Assembly (NCBI RefSeq): GCF_020103695.1
Contig: NZ_JAHXBF010000002.1
Location: forward strand, 62,001 to 126,000
Direction of reading: 5' to 3'
Length of the DNA stretch: 64,000 nucleotides
Source of the DNA: Hyalangium versicolor
GTDB taxonomy: Bacteria; Myxococcota; Myxococcia; Myxococcales; Myxococcaceae
Below the pieces are notes generated by a model that did no database searches, was not told the origin of the DNA, and saw only the letters and a list, made by a program, of their open reading frames with translations. Of this stretch, positions 8,137 to 18,146 are shown in pieces; within the stretch, counting starts at the first letter, position 1, and the number at the start of each line of letters is the position of its first letter. The position numbers were made by a program, and so were the translations under genes.

Positions 8137-8871
8137 ATGAGACGCGTCGCCACGAAGCTCGGCGAGCTGGACTGCCAGGTCGTCGATGCCCTGCCGCCCG
8201 GCGCGGAGCCGGAGCTGGCCATTGTCCTGTGCCACGGCTACGGGGCCCCGGCCACGGATCTGGTGCCCCTGGCCACCGAACTGATGATGTTGCGCCAGGA
8301 GCTGGCACGGCGGGCTCGCTTCGTGTTCCCCGCCGCGCCCCTGTCCCTGATGGAGCTGGGGATGCCCTCCGGCCGCGCCTGGTTCCACCTGCCCATGGAG
8401 CTGCTCATGGGGCGGCAGCGGGACTGGGAGACCTACGCGCAAGCAGTGCCCGAGGGACTCGTGGCCGCGCGCCGAGCCGTCATGAGCGCCGTCTCCGCGC
8501 TGTCAGCCGCGACGAAGCTGCCTTATGGGCGCATCGTCCTGGGCGGCTTCAGCCAGGGCAGCATGGTGACGACGGACGTCGCCCTGCGCCTGGAGGAATC
8601 CCCCGCCGGCCTATGCATCCTCTCGGGCACGCTCATCGCCCGCGAGGAGTGGAAGGCACGCGCCTCGAGCCGCCAGAGCCTGCCCGTCTTCCAGGGCCAC
8701 GGCCGGTACGACGACATCCTCCCCTTCCAGGCCGCCGAGCGCCTGCATGAGCTGCTGAAGGAAGCCGGGCTGCCGGTGGAGTTCGTACCTTTCGATGGGC
8801 CGCACACCATCGCGCCCGAGGAGTTGGAGAAACTGGCGGCCTTCCTCGCCTCGCGGCTGGAAGCCCGCTGA
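8137..8871 (+). CDS. carboxylesterase/phospholipase (alpha/beta-hydrolase)
   Basis: A 244-residue cytoplasmic hydrolase of the acyl-protein-thioesterase/YpfH-like carboxylesterase group. Visible are the oxyanion strand AIVLCHGYGAP, the nucleophile elbow GGFSQGSM, an acid in QGHGRYDDILPF and the terminal His in FDGPHTIAPEEL, so the Ser-Asp-His triad looks complete. The ATG at 8137 was chosen because it follows the cyclophilin stop by seven bases; longer readings overlap that gene. The natural ester is unknown. Confidence 0.85.
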   Translation: MRRVATKLGELDCQVVDALPPGAEPELAIVLCHGYGAPATDLVPLATELMMLRQELARRARFVFPAAPLSLMELGMPSGRAWFHLPMELLMGRQRDWETYAQAVPEGLVAARRAVMSAVSALSAATKLPYGRIVLGGFSQGSMVTTDVALRLEESPAGLCILSGTLIAREEWKARASSRQSLPVFQGHGRYDDILPFQAAERLHELLKEAGLPVEFVPFDGPHTIAPEELEKLAAFLASRLEAR

Positions 8872-8884
8872 GGAGGAGCACGCC

Positions 8885-9298
8885 GTGTACCACGCTCGCG
8901 AGCTGACGGTGTCCACCCGCGGGCGGGGGTTCCACGACATCACCTCCGAGGTGCAGCGCGCCGTGAAGGAGAGCGGCGCCCGCCAGGGCCTGTGCACCGT
9001 GTTCCTCCACCACACCAGCGCGTCCCTCATCCTCTGTGAGAACGCGGATCCGGACGTGCGCAGGGACCTGGAGGCCTTCTTCGCCCGGCTGGTGAAGGAC
9101 GGGGACTCGCTCTTCCAGCACGACGCCGAGGGCCCAGATGACATGCCCGCGCACGTGCGCACGGTGCTCACGCAGAACTCGCTGTCCATCCCCGTCCAGG
9201 ACGGCGCCGCGGACCTGGGCACCTGGCAGGGCATCTACGTCTGGGAGCACCGGACTTCCGCCCACCGGCGCCGCGTCACCGTCTCCGTGCTGGGCTGA
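8885..9298 (+). CDS. yjbQ: YjbQ family protein (UPF0047)
   Basis: A 137-residue protein with the YjbQ signature: FLHHTSASLILCENADPDV, a DDMPAHVRTVL segment and LGTWQGIYVWEHR near the end. The family forms trimers and has been linked to a secondary thiamine-phosphate synthase activity, although its main role is unsettled. The GTG at 8885 follows a GAGGAG site and lies 13 bases after the esterase stop, making it third in the run that begins with the cyclophilin. Its stop abuts the stop of the convergent gene at 9299. Confidence 0.87.
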   Translation: MYHARELTVSTRGRGFHDITSEVQRAVKESGARQGLCTVFLHHTSASLILCENADPDVRRDLEAFFARLVKDGDSLFQHDAEGPDDMPAHVRTVLTQNSLSIPVQDGAADLGTWQGIYVWEHRTSAHRRRVTVSVLG

Positions 9299-9784
9299 TC
9301 ACGGCCGCAGGTACTTCGAGGGCAGCGGAAGGTCCACCGTCTCCGGCGTCCACGCCACGGTCAGCAGCCACCAGCGCTTGCCATCGTGGACCATCTGGAT
9401 GCTGTTGATCCCTCGCACGAAGGGCTTGGACTCTCCATCGCGCAGCCCCTCGTAGGTGCTGAAGACGTGCACGAGCGGGCCGAAGCGCTCCTCGTGGCGG
9501 TGAAGCTCTCGCTCGCGGAAACCCTCCAGCACCAGCAGCCGCTCCGACCGGGCGATGTACTCCTCGGGGGTGAGCACGCGGTGGCCGGCCTGGCCATCCG
9601 GCCGTCTCCCCAACGGGATCAGCCTGGCCCCCGGAGCGAAGAGCGAGCGGAAGCGGTTCCAGTCTCGCACCTGCCCCTTGGGTCCCGAGATGACGTCGTA
9701 GAGCGCGGAGACGATGGCTTCCGGAGTGGCGACATCCTCGGGTCGTGCTGTGGGAATCGGAGGGGGTGTAGGAGGAGTCATCAA
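9299..9784 (-). CDS. NTF2/SnoaL-like fold protein
   Basis: A 161-residue protein after a Pro-rich start. It has the layout of cystatin/NTF2-like small domains: an N-terminal helix (PEAIVSALYDVISGP), WNRFRSLFAPGARLIP, and a curved sheet ending INSIQMVHDGKRWWLLTVAWTPE. Proteins of this type in myxobacteria are usually uncharacterised; some bind or transform small hydrophobic ligands. No catalytic residues can be assigned by eye. No secretion signal. It is convergent with yjbQ (stops adjacent) and starts 26 bases downstream of the regulator gene stop on the same strand. Confidence 0.65.
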   Translation of the reverse strand: MMTPPTPPPIPTARPEDVATPEAIVSALYDVISGPKGQVRDWNRFRSLFAPGARLIPLGRRPDGQAGHRVLTPEEYIARSERLLVLEGFRERELHRHEERFGPLVHVFSTYEGLRDGESKPFVRGINSIQMVHDGKRWWLLTVAWTPETVDLPLPSKYLRP

Positions 9785-9810
9785 AGCCGCCTGGCTATTT
9801 GATCAGCAGC

Positions 9811-11248
<1,438 letters not shown>

Positions 11249-11256
<8 letters not shown>

Positions 11257-12616
11257 GAGCCACCTCGCGCACGGGCCCTAGCGTGCCCGCGGGCAGCTCT
11301 CGCGGGAGCACCAGCTCCGCCACGCACCCGCCCTGAGCCCCATTGGCCAGCGTCAGCTCGCCGCCGTGCTGGCGCGCCAGCGCCCGAGCCACTGTGAGCC
11401 CCAACCCGGAGCCCCGGGCCTTGGTCGTCACGCCGGCTTCGAAGACGCGATTGGCCACCTCGGGAGCGAGCCCAGGCCCCTCGTCTCGCACGCACACGCG
11501 CGCATCGCCCGAGGGCGTGGGCTCCACCGTCACGGTCACCCGGCCTCCCGAGGGGCTCGCCTCGATGGCGTTGTGCAGGAGGTTCATGAGCACCTGCTTC
11601 ACCTTGCGCGAATCGCACGCCGCGTTCACGTGCCCCGAGCCCACCCGCTCCAGGTGCACCCCGCGCTCACCCGCCAGGCCCTCGTGGAGCACCAGCGCCT
11701 CGTCGCACACCTCGCCGAGATCGACCGCGCTCACCGCGAGCGGCACCAGCGGCCGGGAGAAGTTGAGGAACTCCTCGAGGATGCCCTGCATGCGAACCAC
11801 CTCTCCCGAGAGGACCTGGAGACGCTCGGGAGTCTGGGGACGCCCGGGCTCGCGCACCATGAGCTGGGTGAGCCCCTTCACCGTGGCCAGTGGGTTCTTC
11901 AGCTCGTGGGCAATCTCTCCGGACAGGGCCTCCAGCTCCCGCGAGTGCGCCCGGTGGGTGGCCAGCAGCTCATCCCGGTGGGTCAGCGCTTCGGAGAGCA
12001 TGTTGTCAAAGGTGCGGCGAAGCGCTCCGCCCACCAGGGTGGACGCGATGCTCAGCAGCCCCACCACCGTCACGTAGGCCACGAGCAGCGCGGGCGGCGC
12101 CGAGCCGAGGTAGCGCAGCGGCAATCCCGGGAGCCACCCGGAGAGCTGGGCGACGGACAAGGCGACGAGCGCGCAGAGCTCCACCGCGAGCAGCCTCTGG
12201 CGCTGGGGCGGCTGGGAGGCCACGCTGCTGATGAAGGAGACGGCCAGCAACGTCGGCAGCAGCGGGCTGCAGATCCCTCCGGTGACCAACAGGAGTGCCT
12301 GCTGTACGAACACGGCGAACCAGAGGTTGATCGGAACGCTGCGGGCGGTGAAGCCCTCGCGTGCGAACCTGCGTGCCTCGTAGATCGAGAACGGAGCGGC
12401 GACGAGCAACAGCACGCCCAGCAACGCCAGCCGCCACGGCGCCGGGTCCAGGAGCGTGGCCACCACCGCCATCACCGCAACCGCGGCTCCAATCCTCAGA
12501 CGCACACGCACCATGCGGCCGAACGTGCGGCCCAGGTGCTTGATCTGGATGTCATCGAAGTTGCGCAGCGTCTGCGTGTACACGACAGCCTCCGCTCTCC
12601 GCCTTCCACCGTTCAT
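11249..12616 (-). CDS. membrane sensor histidine kinase
   Basis: A 455-residue kinase. About six hydrophobic segments fill residues 40-210, with little periplasmic sequence, so a membrane-embedded or lipid-phase signal is likely. The H-box EIAHELKNPLATVKG is followed by N-box NLLHNAIEA, G1 DEGPGLAPE and G2 GSGLGLTVARALA. It should phosphorylate the NtrC-type regulator whose gene overlaps its 3' end. The ATG at 12616 forms an ATGA overlap with the small frame upstream (12613-12825), suggesting coupling. Confidence 0.92.
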
Positions 12617-12825
12617 GGCACGCCAGCGCGGCCTCCTTCAATGGTGCGCGGCGCCGTCCTTCCACCTTTGCGACGCTTCCGAGAGGCCTTGGCCCCCAAA
12701 TGAGGGCTGGGCGCCGAAGGAGCAGGCGGCTGGACCACCCGCAGGTGGGGGCGATTTCTCACCGGCGAGCGTGGGCGCCTGGGAGCACCGAACGGCGAAT
12801 AAAGGAATAGGAGCATGGTGAGCAT
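12613..12825 (-). CDS. possible small basic protein coupled to the kinase
   Basis: A 70-residue frame starting with MLTMLLFLYSPFGAP, then rich in Arg, Pro and Lys (KASRKRRKGG). Its stop overlaps the kinase ATG as ATGA (12613-12616), the arrangement used by real coupled genes in this window. A GAGG lies about four bases before the ATG. No family recognised, and composition alone cannot prove expression. It could instead be the leader of the kinase transcript. Confidence 0.35.
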   Translation of the reverse strand: MLTMLLFLYSPFGAPRRPRSPVRNRPHLRVVQPPAPSAPSPHLGAKASRKRRKGGRTAPRTIEGGRAGVP

Positions 12826-12919
12826 GGAGCCTCGGGGCTGTCGGGGCGCAAGAGCTGCGCCTCCCCCTCCGAGAGCAATGGGGGTGCCAGAGCCCTCCGC
12901 TCGAAGGAGGAGCGAGGAC

Positions 12920-12956
12920 TGCCGGGATCTCGGACGGGGGTGCCGGATTTCCGGCA
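12920..12956 (+). promoter_or_regulatory. tandem palindromes, candidate upstream activating sites
   Basis: TGCCGGATTTCCGGCA (12941-12956) is a 7-2-7 perfect palindrome. A degenerate copy, TGCCGGGATCTCGGAC, begins at 12920, exactly 21 bases earlier, i.e. two helical turns. They lie about 70-105 bases upstream of the sigma-54-like promoter at 13014, a usual place for NtrC-type activator sites. The likely binder is the Fis-type domain of the divergently encoded regulator (inference). Confidence 0.45.
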
Positions 12957-13013
12957 GGGGGTTCGCGCGGGCTCCCGACGGGCTTCTGCGCTCGTACCTC
13001 GGGAGGGCTCTCA

Positions 13014-13029
13014 CGGCATGGCCCTTGCT
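13014..13029 (+). promoter_or_regulatory. sigma-54 (-24/-12) promoter of the efflux operon
   Basis: CGGCATGGCCCTTGCT matches the -24/-12 consensus: GGCA with G two bases on, ten bases between GG (13015-13016) and GC (13027-13028), and TTGC followed by T. Transcription would begin near 13040, about 40 bases before the HlyD ATG at 13080. Confidence 0.55.
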
Positions 13030-13079
13030 GTTCCTGATCATGAACCGCTGCGCTGTCTGCCGCGGCTCGAGGAGGGAGC

Positions 13080-14141
13080 ATGCGCCGCGTCGTCGTGCTG
13101 TTCATCGTCCTGGTGGTCGTGCTGGGCACCTTGCTGGGGCTGCGGCTGGTGCGGGATCGCCGGGCAGCGGAAGGTCCGCCGGGCGGCTCGGGCGTGGTGG
13201 AGGGCACCACAGTGGATATCCGCTCGCGGCTCAACGCGCGAGTGACGGTGCTCCATGTGGAGGAAGGAGCCCGCGTCGAGAAGGGTGCGCTGCTTGCCAC
13301 CCTGGACTGCACCGAGCCCGAGGCCTCGCTCGCCGAGGCGGAGGCACGGTTGGCGATGACGCGAGCCCAGGCCCACGCCGCGGAGGCAGCCGCCCTCGCC
13401 TCGCTGCGTGCCAGTGAGGCCGCCCTGGCCCAGGCCGATGGCACCCAGGCCCAGCTCGAGTCGCTCGCGGCGCAGCAGGGGCTCGCCGCCCGCCAGGCCG
13501 AGCGCATGGATCAGATGGGAGATGCCGTCGCCGTGGCCACGAAAGACCAGGCGCGAGCCCAAGCGGATGCATTGAGCCAGCAGCTCGCTGCCTCCAAGCA
13601 CTCGAGCACCGCGGCGGGCCGGCAGGCACGCGCCGCCGCCGAACAGGAGCGGGCGAGCCGGGAGCAAGCCACGGCCGCAGTCCAGGCCATCCAGGCCGCC
13701 GAGGCCACGGTGCGCCGCGCCCGTCTGTCTGTGGGCGAGTGCGAGCTGCGCGCTCCGCTCCCGGGCACGGTGGAGACGTTGGTGCTGGACGAGGGAGAGC
13801 TCGCCATGCCGGGCACGGTGGTCGCTCGTCTGGTGGACACGCGCAACTCGCGCGCCACCTTCTATCTGCCGAACGCGGAGCTGGCCGCGGTCCACCCCGG
13901 AGAGCCCGCCACCGTGCGCGCGGATGCGTATCCCGGCCGCAGCTTCCCGGCCCGCGTGGTCACCGTGGCGCCCGAGGCCGAGTTCACCCCGCGCAACGTG
14001 CAGACGCGCAGCGATCGGGATCGGCTCGTCTATCCGGTGGAGGTGCGCATCGAGAATCCCGAAGGACTGTTGCTGCCGGGCATGCCCGTGGAGATCACCC
14101 TGACACCCCGGTCCGGAGCGGTCGCGGAGCGGCGGCCATGA
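13080..14141 (+). CDS. HlyD/YbhG-type periplasmic adaptor (membrane fusion) protein
   Basis: A 353-residue adaptor. One N-terminal membrane anchor (about 4-22) is followed by a lipoyl half-motif (VEGTTVDIRSRLNARVTVLHVEEG), an Ala/Glu/Gln-rich coiled coil (about 80-215), the second lipoyl half (ELRAPLPGTVETLVLDEGE) and beta-barrel segments. It should bridge the inner-membrane ABC exporter encoded downstream to an outer-membrane channel; no TolC-like gene is in the window. GGAGG precedes the ATG by four bases. The stop overlaps the first ATPase gene as ATGA. It is first in an operon of five genes. Confidence 0.92.
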   Translation: MRRVVVLFIVLVVVLGTLLGLRLVRDRRAAEGPPGGSGVVEGTTVDIRSRLNARVTVLHVEEGARVEKGALLATLDCTEPEASLAEAEARLAMTRAQAHAAEAAALASLRASEAALAQADGTQAQLESLAAQQGLAARQAERMDQMGDAVAVATKDQARAQADALSQQLAASKHSSTAAGRQARAAAEQERASREQATAAVQAIQAAEATVRRARLSVGECELRAPLPGTVETLVLDEGELAMPGTVVARLVDTRNSRATFYLPNAELAAVHPGEPATVRADAYPGRSFPARVVTVAPEAEFTPRNVQTRSDRDRLVYPVEVRIENPEGLLLPGMPVEITLTPRSGAVAERRP

Positions 14142-14884
14142 GCGCGCCCGAGGTGGAGCTGGAGATGTCCGGAGTCCGCCGTGCCTTCGGTGCCACCCAG
14201 GCGCTGCGAGGCGTGTCCCTGGCGGTGCACCAAGGTGAAGTCTATGGACTGGTGGGACCGGACGGAGCGGGGAAGACGACGGCCATCCGCATGCTGTCGG
14301 GGCTGATGCTTCCGGACGCGGGGAGCGTGCGGGTGTTGGGCGCGGATCCGGCGCATCCGCGCAGCCCGGTGCGGGAGCAGCTCGGGCTGGTGCCCCAGCG
14401 CAACAGCCTCTATGGCGATCTGAGCGTGGACGAGAACCTGAAGTTCTTCGCGCGCCTGTTCGGACTGAACTCCGCCGACTTTGCGTCGAGGCGCGAGCGC
14501 CTGCTCTCCATCACCCGCCTGGAGCGCTTCGCGGACCGGCGGGCGGATGCGCTCTCGGGAGGCATGTACAAGAAACTGGCGCTGGCGTGCGCGCTGCTGC
14601 ACCGGCCGCGGGTGCTGCTGCTGGACGAGCCCACCAACGGAGTGGATCCGGTGAGCCGCCGGGAGCTGTGGGAGCTGCTCTACGGGTTGGTGCACGAGGG
14701 CATGACGCTGGTGGTGTCCACGCCCTACATGGACGAGGCATCGCGCTGCCACCGGGTAGGGCTGTTGTACGCGGGCGAGGTGATCGCCGAGGGAGCGCCT
14801 CGGGAGCTGGCGCGAGCGCAGGGGGTGGCGCCCGGCAACTTCGAGGCGGTGTTCCTCGAGCTGATCCGAGGGAGGGCCGCATGA
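14138..14884 (+). CDS. ABC exporter ATPase 1 (YbhF-like N-terminal half)
   Basis: A 248-residue ATPase with Walker A GPDGAGKTT (residues 40-48), Q-loop region VPQRNSLYGDL, signature LSGGMYKKLALA and Walker B VLLLDEPTNGVDP. In enterobacterial YbhF/RbbA-type exporters the two ATPases are fused in one chain; here they are separate genes with ATGA overlaps on both sides. In the switch region the usual His is replaced (TLVVSTPYMDEA rather than a TTHYMDEA form), which may lower turnover and make this the less active site. It pairs with the ATPase encoded next. Confidence 0.92.
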   Translation: MSAPEVELEMSGVRRAFGATQALRGVSLAVHQGEVYGLVGPDGAGKTTAIRMLSGLMLPDAGSVRVLGADPAHPRSPVREQLGLVPQRNSLYGDLSVDENLKFFARLFGLNSADFASRRERLLSITRLERFADRRADALSGGMYKKLALACALLHRPRVLLLDEPTNGVDPVSRRELWELLYGLVHEGMTLVVSTPYMDEASRCHRVGLLYAGEVIAEGAPRELARAQGVAPGNFEAVFLELIRGRAA

Positions 14885-15813
14885 GCGCCATCGAGGTCGA
14901 GCACCTGTCTCGCCACTTTGGAGACTTCACCGCGGTGAACGACGTGAGTTTCTCCGTGGGGACGGGAGAGATCTTCGGCTACCTGGGAGCCAATGGCGCC
15001 GGCAAGTCCACCACCATCCGGATGCTGTGCGGACTGCTGAAGCCATCGGGAGGGCACGCGCAGGTGGCGGGCTTCGATGTGGAGCGCGAGCCGGAGCGCG
15101 TCAAGAGTGGCATCGGCTACATGTCCCAGCGCTTCTCGCTCTACCTGGACCTGAGCGTGCGGGCGAACCTGGAGTTCTTCGCCTCGGCCTACGGGGCCCA
15201 CGGCGCGGCGTTGCAGGCGCGCATCGACGAGATGCTGGAGCGCATGCAGCTCACGGCCGTGCAGGACGAGGTGACGGGGAAGCTGCCGGGTGGCATCCAG
15301 CAGCGCGTGGCGTTGGCGAGCTCCGTGCTGCACCGCCCCCGCATCGTCTTCCTGGATGAGCCCACTGCGGGAGTGGATCCGTTACAGCGGCGCAGCTTCT
15401 GGCAGCTCATCCGGGAGCTGTCCTCGCAGGGCACCACCGTCTTCGTCACCACGCACTACATGGACGAAGCGGAGTACTGCGCGCGGATCGGCATCATGGT
15501 GGACGGACAGCTGGTGGCGCTGGACACGCCCGAGGGTCTCAAGCGCACGCATGCCCCGGGACGGGTGCTGGAGGTGCGAGGCCCCGGCCTGTCGAAGGCG
15601 CTCGATGGCTTGAAGGGTGAGCCGGGAGTGCTGGACGTGAGCCGCTTCGGGGCTGGGGCCAGCGTGCGTGTGGATCCCGAGCGGCTGCCCGCGGAGGGGC
15701 TCGTACGCCTGCTGCGCTCCCGTGGGGTGGAGCCGTTGGAGATGGACGAGGCCGCGCCCACGCTCGATGACGTCTTCCTGGCCCTCACATCGGCCGCGGG
15801 CCGGAAGGAGTGA
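14881..15813 (+). CDS. ABC exporter ATPase 2 (YbhF-like C-terminal half)
   Basis: A 310-residue ATPase with Walker A GANGAGKST, signature LPGGIQQRVALAS (Pro in place of the usual Ser), Walker B IVFLDEPTAGVDP and an intact switch His in TVFVTTHYMDEAEYC. A C-terminal extension of about 70 residues (VRLLRSRGVEPLEMDEAAPTLDDVFLALT) is typical of ABC-2 drug/lipid exporters. The degenerate signature and the switch change in the partner ATPase together suggest an asymmetric heterodimer. ATGA overlap with the previous gene; the permease follows after six bases. Confidence 0.92.
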   Translation: MSAIEVEHLSRHFGDFTAVNDVSFSVGTGEIFGYLGANGAGKSTTIRMLCGLLKPSGGHAQVAGFDVEREPERVKSGIGYMSQRFSLYLDLSVRANLEFFASAYGAHGAALQARIDEMLERMQLTAVQDEVTGKLPGGIQQRVALASSVLHRPRIVFLDEPTAGVDPLQRRSFWQLIRELSSQGTTVFVTTHYMDEAEYCARIGIMVDGQLVALDTPEGLKRTHAPGRVLEVRGPGLSKALDGLKGEPGVLDVSRFGAGASVRVDPERLPAEGLVRLLRSRGVEPLEMDEAAPTLDDVFLALTSAAGRKE

Positions 15814-15819
15814 CGAGCC

Positions 15820-16956
15820 ATGGCCGCCTCCTCGTTCCGTCGAACCCTGAACCGCACCCTCGCCATGGCGGGCAAGGAGGTGCAGCACATCCGCCGGGAC
15901 ATCCGCACGCTGTACCTGGCGCTGGCCATGCCGGTGTTGATGCTGGTGCTCTTTGGCTTCGGCATCAGCTTCGACGTGGATCATCTGGAGCTGGCGGTGG
16001 TGGATCAGGACCGGAGCACGGCCTCGCGCGAGCTGGTGCGGCACTTCACCGCGTCCAACGAGTTCACGCTCGTGCAGGAGGGAACATCTCCGGAAGATGC
16101 GCTCCGAGAGCTGCGGCGAGGCCACGCCGTGGCGGTGTTGGTCGTGCCAACCGGCTTCTCGCAGGACGTAGGGAGCGGTGGCGCCCAGCTCCAGCTCCTG
16201 GTGGACGGTGCGGACGGCAACACCGCCACGCAGGCGCTCGCCAAGGCCCAGGCGCTGGTGCAGGCGGCGTCTGCTCGGTTCGGTCCTCCGGGCGTGTCCC
16301 TGCCAGCCCCACCGCTGGAGGTGCGCATCCGCACGCTGTTCAACCCGACGGGGCGCTCGGCGCTGTACCTCGTGCCGGGCCTGGCGTCGTACCTGCTGGC
16401 CATTGTCGCGGTGCTCATCACCGCACTCACCGTGGCGCGAGAGTGGGAGCGGGGCTCCATGGAACAGCTCTTCGCCACGCCTGTGGGGCGGCTGGAGATC
16501 GTCGTGGGCAAGCTGCTGCCCTACCTGGGCATCGGCCTCCTCCAGGTGCTGCTGGTCATCACGGTGGGGGCATGGGTATTCGACGTGCCGGTGCGCGGCA
16601 GCCTGGGGGTGCTGGGGCTGGGAGCGCTGTTGTTCCTCATTGGCATGCTGGGCCAGGGGCTGCTCATCTCCGTGGTGACTCGCAACCAGGTGGTGGCCAC
16701 GCAGATGGCCACGATGACGTCCGTGCTGCCCTCCATGCTGCTGTCGGGCTTCATCTTCCCCATCGAGAACCTGCCGCTGCCGCTGAGGCTGCTCAGCACC
16801 CTGATCCCCGCTCGCTACTTCGTGGGAACGCTGCGCGGAGTGCTGCTGCGCGGCAACGGCTTCGCCGAGCTGTGGCCCCAGTTGGTGGCCCTCACCCTCT
16901 TCGCGGCGCTGATGCTGGCGGTCGCCATGGGGCGCTTCCAGCGCCGGTTGGACTGA
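15820..16956 (+). CDS. ABC-2 type permease 1 (YbhS/YhhJ-like)
   Basis: A 378-residue permease with the ABC-2 exporter layout. A first membrane helix (YLALAMPVLMLVLFGFGISF) is followed by a large periplasmic domain of about 130 residues (VVDQDRSTASRELV...), then five helices in the C-terminal half. VAREWERGSMEQLFATPVGRLEIVVGK marks the cytoplasmic coupling region. It is related to permease 2, and the two would form the membrane heterodimer of the exporter. Confidence 0.92.
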   Translation: MAASSFRRTLNRTLAMAGKEVQHIRRDIRTLYLALAMPVLMLVLFGFGISFDVDHLELAVVDQDRSTASRELVRHFTASNEFTLVQEGTSPEDALRELRRGHAVAVLVVPTGFSQDVGSGGAQLQLLVDGADGNTATQALAKAQALVQAASARFGPPGVSLPAPPLEVRIRTLFNPTGRSALYLVPGLASYLLAIVAVLITALTVAREWERGSMEQLFATPVGRLEIVVGKLLPYLGIGLLQVLLVITVGAWVFDVPVRGSLGVLGLGALLFLIGMLGQGLLISVVTRNQVVATQMATMTSVLPSMLLSGFIFPIENLPLPLRLLSTLIPARYFVGTLRGVLLRGNGFAELWPQLVALTLFAALMLAVAMGRFQRRLD

Positions 16957-16972
16957 GAGGAGGACCGTCCGC

Positions 16973-18109
16973 ATGCACCCGCTCTTCGTGCAGTACCGCG
17001 CGGTGGTGGTGAAGGAGGTGAGGCAGACGGTGCGCGACAAGCGCGTGCTGGGCCTGCTCACCTTCGTACCGCTGGTGCAAATGTTCGTGCTGGGCTTCGC
17101 CGTCAACTTCGACGTGCGCCACGTCCCCACCGCCGTGGTGGACCGGGACCGGACCCACGAGAGCCGGGCCCACGCGCACAGCCTGCTCGCCAGCGACACG
17201 CTGGAGCTGAAGCAGGAGCTGGCGGACGAGCGCGCCGCCGAACGACTCCTGGAGCAGGGAGACGCGGCGGTGGCGCTGGTGTTCCCTCCAGACTTCGAGC
17301 GGAAACTGCTGCGCGGAGAAGGAGCGCAGGTGCAGGCCCTGGTGGATGGTTCGGATCCGGTGCGCTCGTCCACGGCCGCGGACACGGTGGCCCGGCACGC
17401 AGCCGCGAGAGCGGTGCAGCGCATGCAGGAGCAGGCCGAGGCTCGTGGAGAGACGCCCCCGCGCCCCATGTTGGAGCTGGAGCCTCGGGTCCTCTACAAC
17501 CCGACGTTGTCCACGGCTGTGTACGTGGTCCCCGGCATCATGGCCATGCTGCTGCTCATCGTGACCACGGTGACGATGGCCATGGGCCTGGCTCGCGAGC
17601 GCGAGAGCGGCACACTGGAGCAGCTCCAGGTGACACCGCTCAAGCCGAGCATCCTGATGGTGGGCAAGGTGACCCCATTCGTGGTCATCGGGTTGGTGGA
17701 CGTGGGGCTGGCGCTCACCGTCGGGAGCTGGGTGTTCGGAGTGCCGCTGCGGGGCAACCTCGGGCTGGTAGCGGGCGCGACGCTGCTCTACGTCATGTCC
17801 ACGCTAGGCGTGGGGTTGCTCATCGCCACACTGAGCCGCACGCAGCAACAGGCCTTCGTGGGAGGCTTCCTCTTCCTCCTGCCAGCGGTGCTGCTGTCCG
17901 GCGTGCTCACGCCCCTGCGCGCCATGCCGGACTGGCTGGCATGGCTGACGTGGATCAACCCCGTGCGCTTCTACGTGGAGGTGCTACGAGGCGTGCTGCT
18001 CAAGGGCGCGGGCCTCGCGGATCTGTGGCACCAACTGGTGCTGCTGGCCGTGTTTGGCGCGGGAGTGCTCGCAGTGGCCTCCCGGCGCTTCCACAAAACG
18101 GCGGTTTGA
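16973..18109 (+). CDS. ABC-2 type permease 2 (YbhR-like)
   Basis: A 378-residue paralogue of permease 1 with the same plan: helix VLGLLTFVPLVQMFVLGFAV, periplasmic domain beginning FDVRHVPTAVVDRDRTHESR, and the coupling segment LARERESGTLEQLQVTPLKP. It starts 16 bases after permease 1, behind GAGAGGAGGA, and is the last gene of the operon. Substrates of such systems include drugs, dyes and lipids; none can be assigned here. The convergent gene at 18147 is 37 bases away. Confidence 0.92.
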   Translation: MHPLFVQYRAVVVKEVRQTVRDKRVLGLLTFVPLVQMFVLGFAVNFDVRHVPTAVVDRDRTHESRAHAHSLLASDTLELKQELADERAAERLLEQGDAAVALVFPPDFERKLLRGEGAQVQALVDGSDPVRSSTAADTVARHAAARAVQRMQEQAEARGETPPRPMLELEPRVLYNPTLSTAVYVVPGIMAMLLLIVTTVTMAMGLARERESGTLEQLQVTPLKPSILMVGKVTPFVVIGLVDVGLALTVGSWVFGVPLRGNLGLVAGATLLYVMSTLGVGLLIATLSRTQQQAFVGGFLFLLPAVLLSGVLTPLRAMPDWLAWLTWINPVRFYVEVLRGVLLKGAGLADLWHQLVLLAVFGAGVLAVASRRFHKTAV

Positions 18110-18146
18110 TGCCCACGGCGAAGAGCTGCTGGCCCACCCACCACGC

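Noticed and set aside
15382..17469. 695-codon open frame antisense to the permease genes
   Set aside because: Low-complexity Arg/His/Gln sequence opposite two well-defined permeases.
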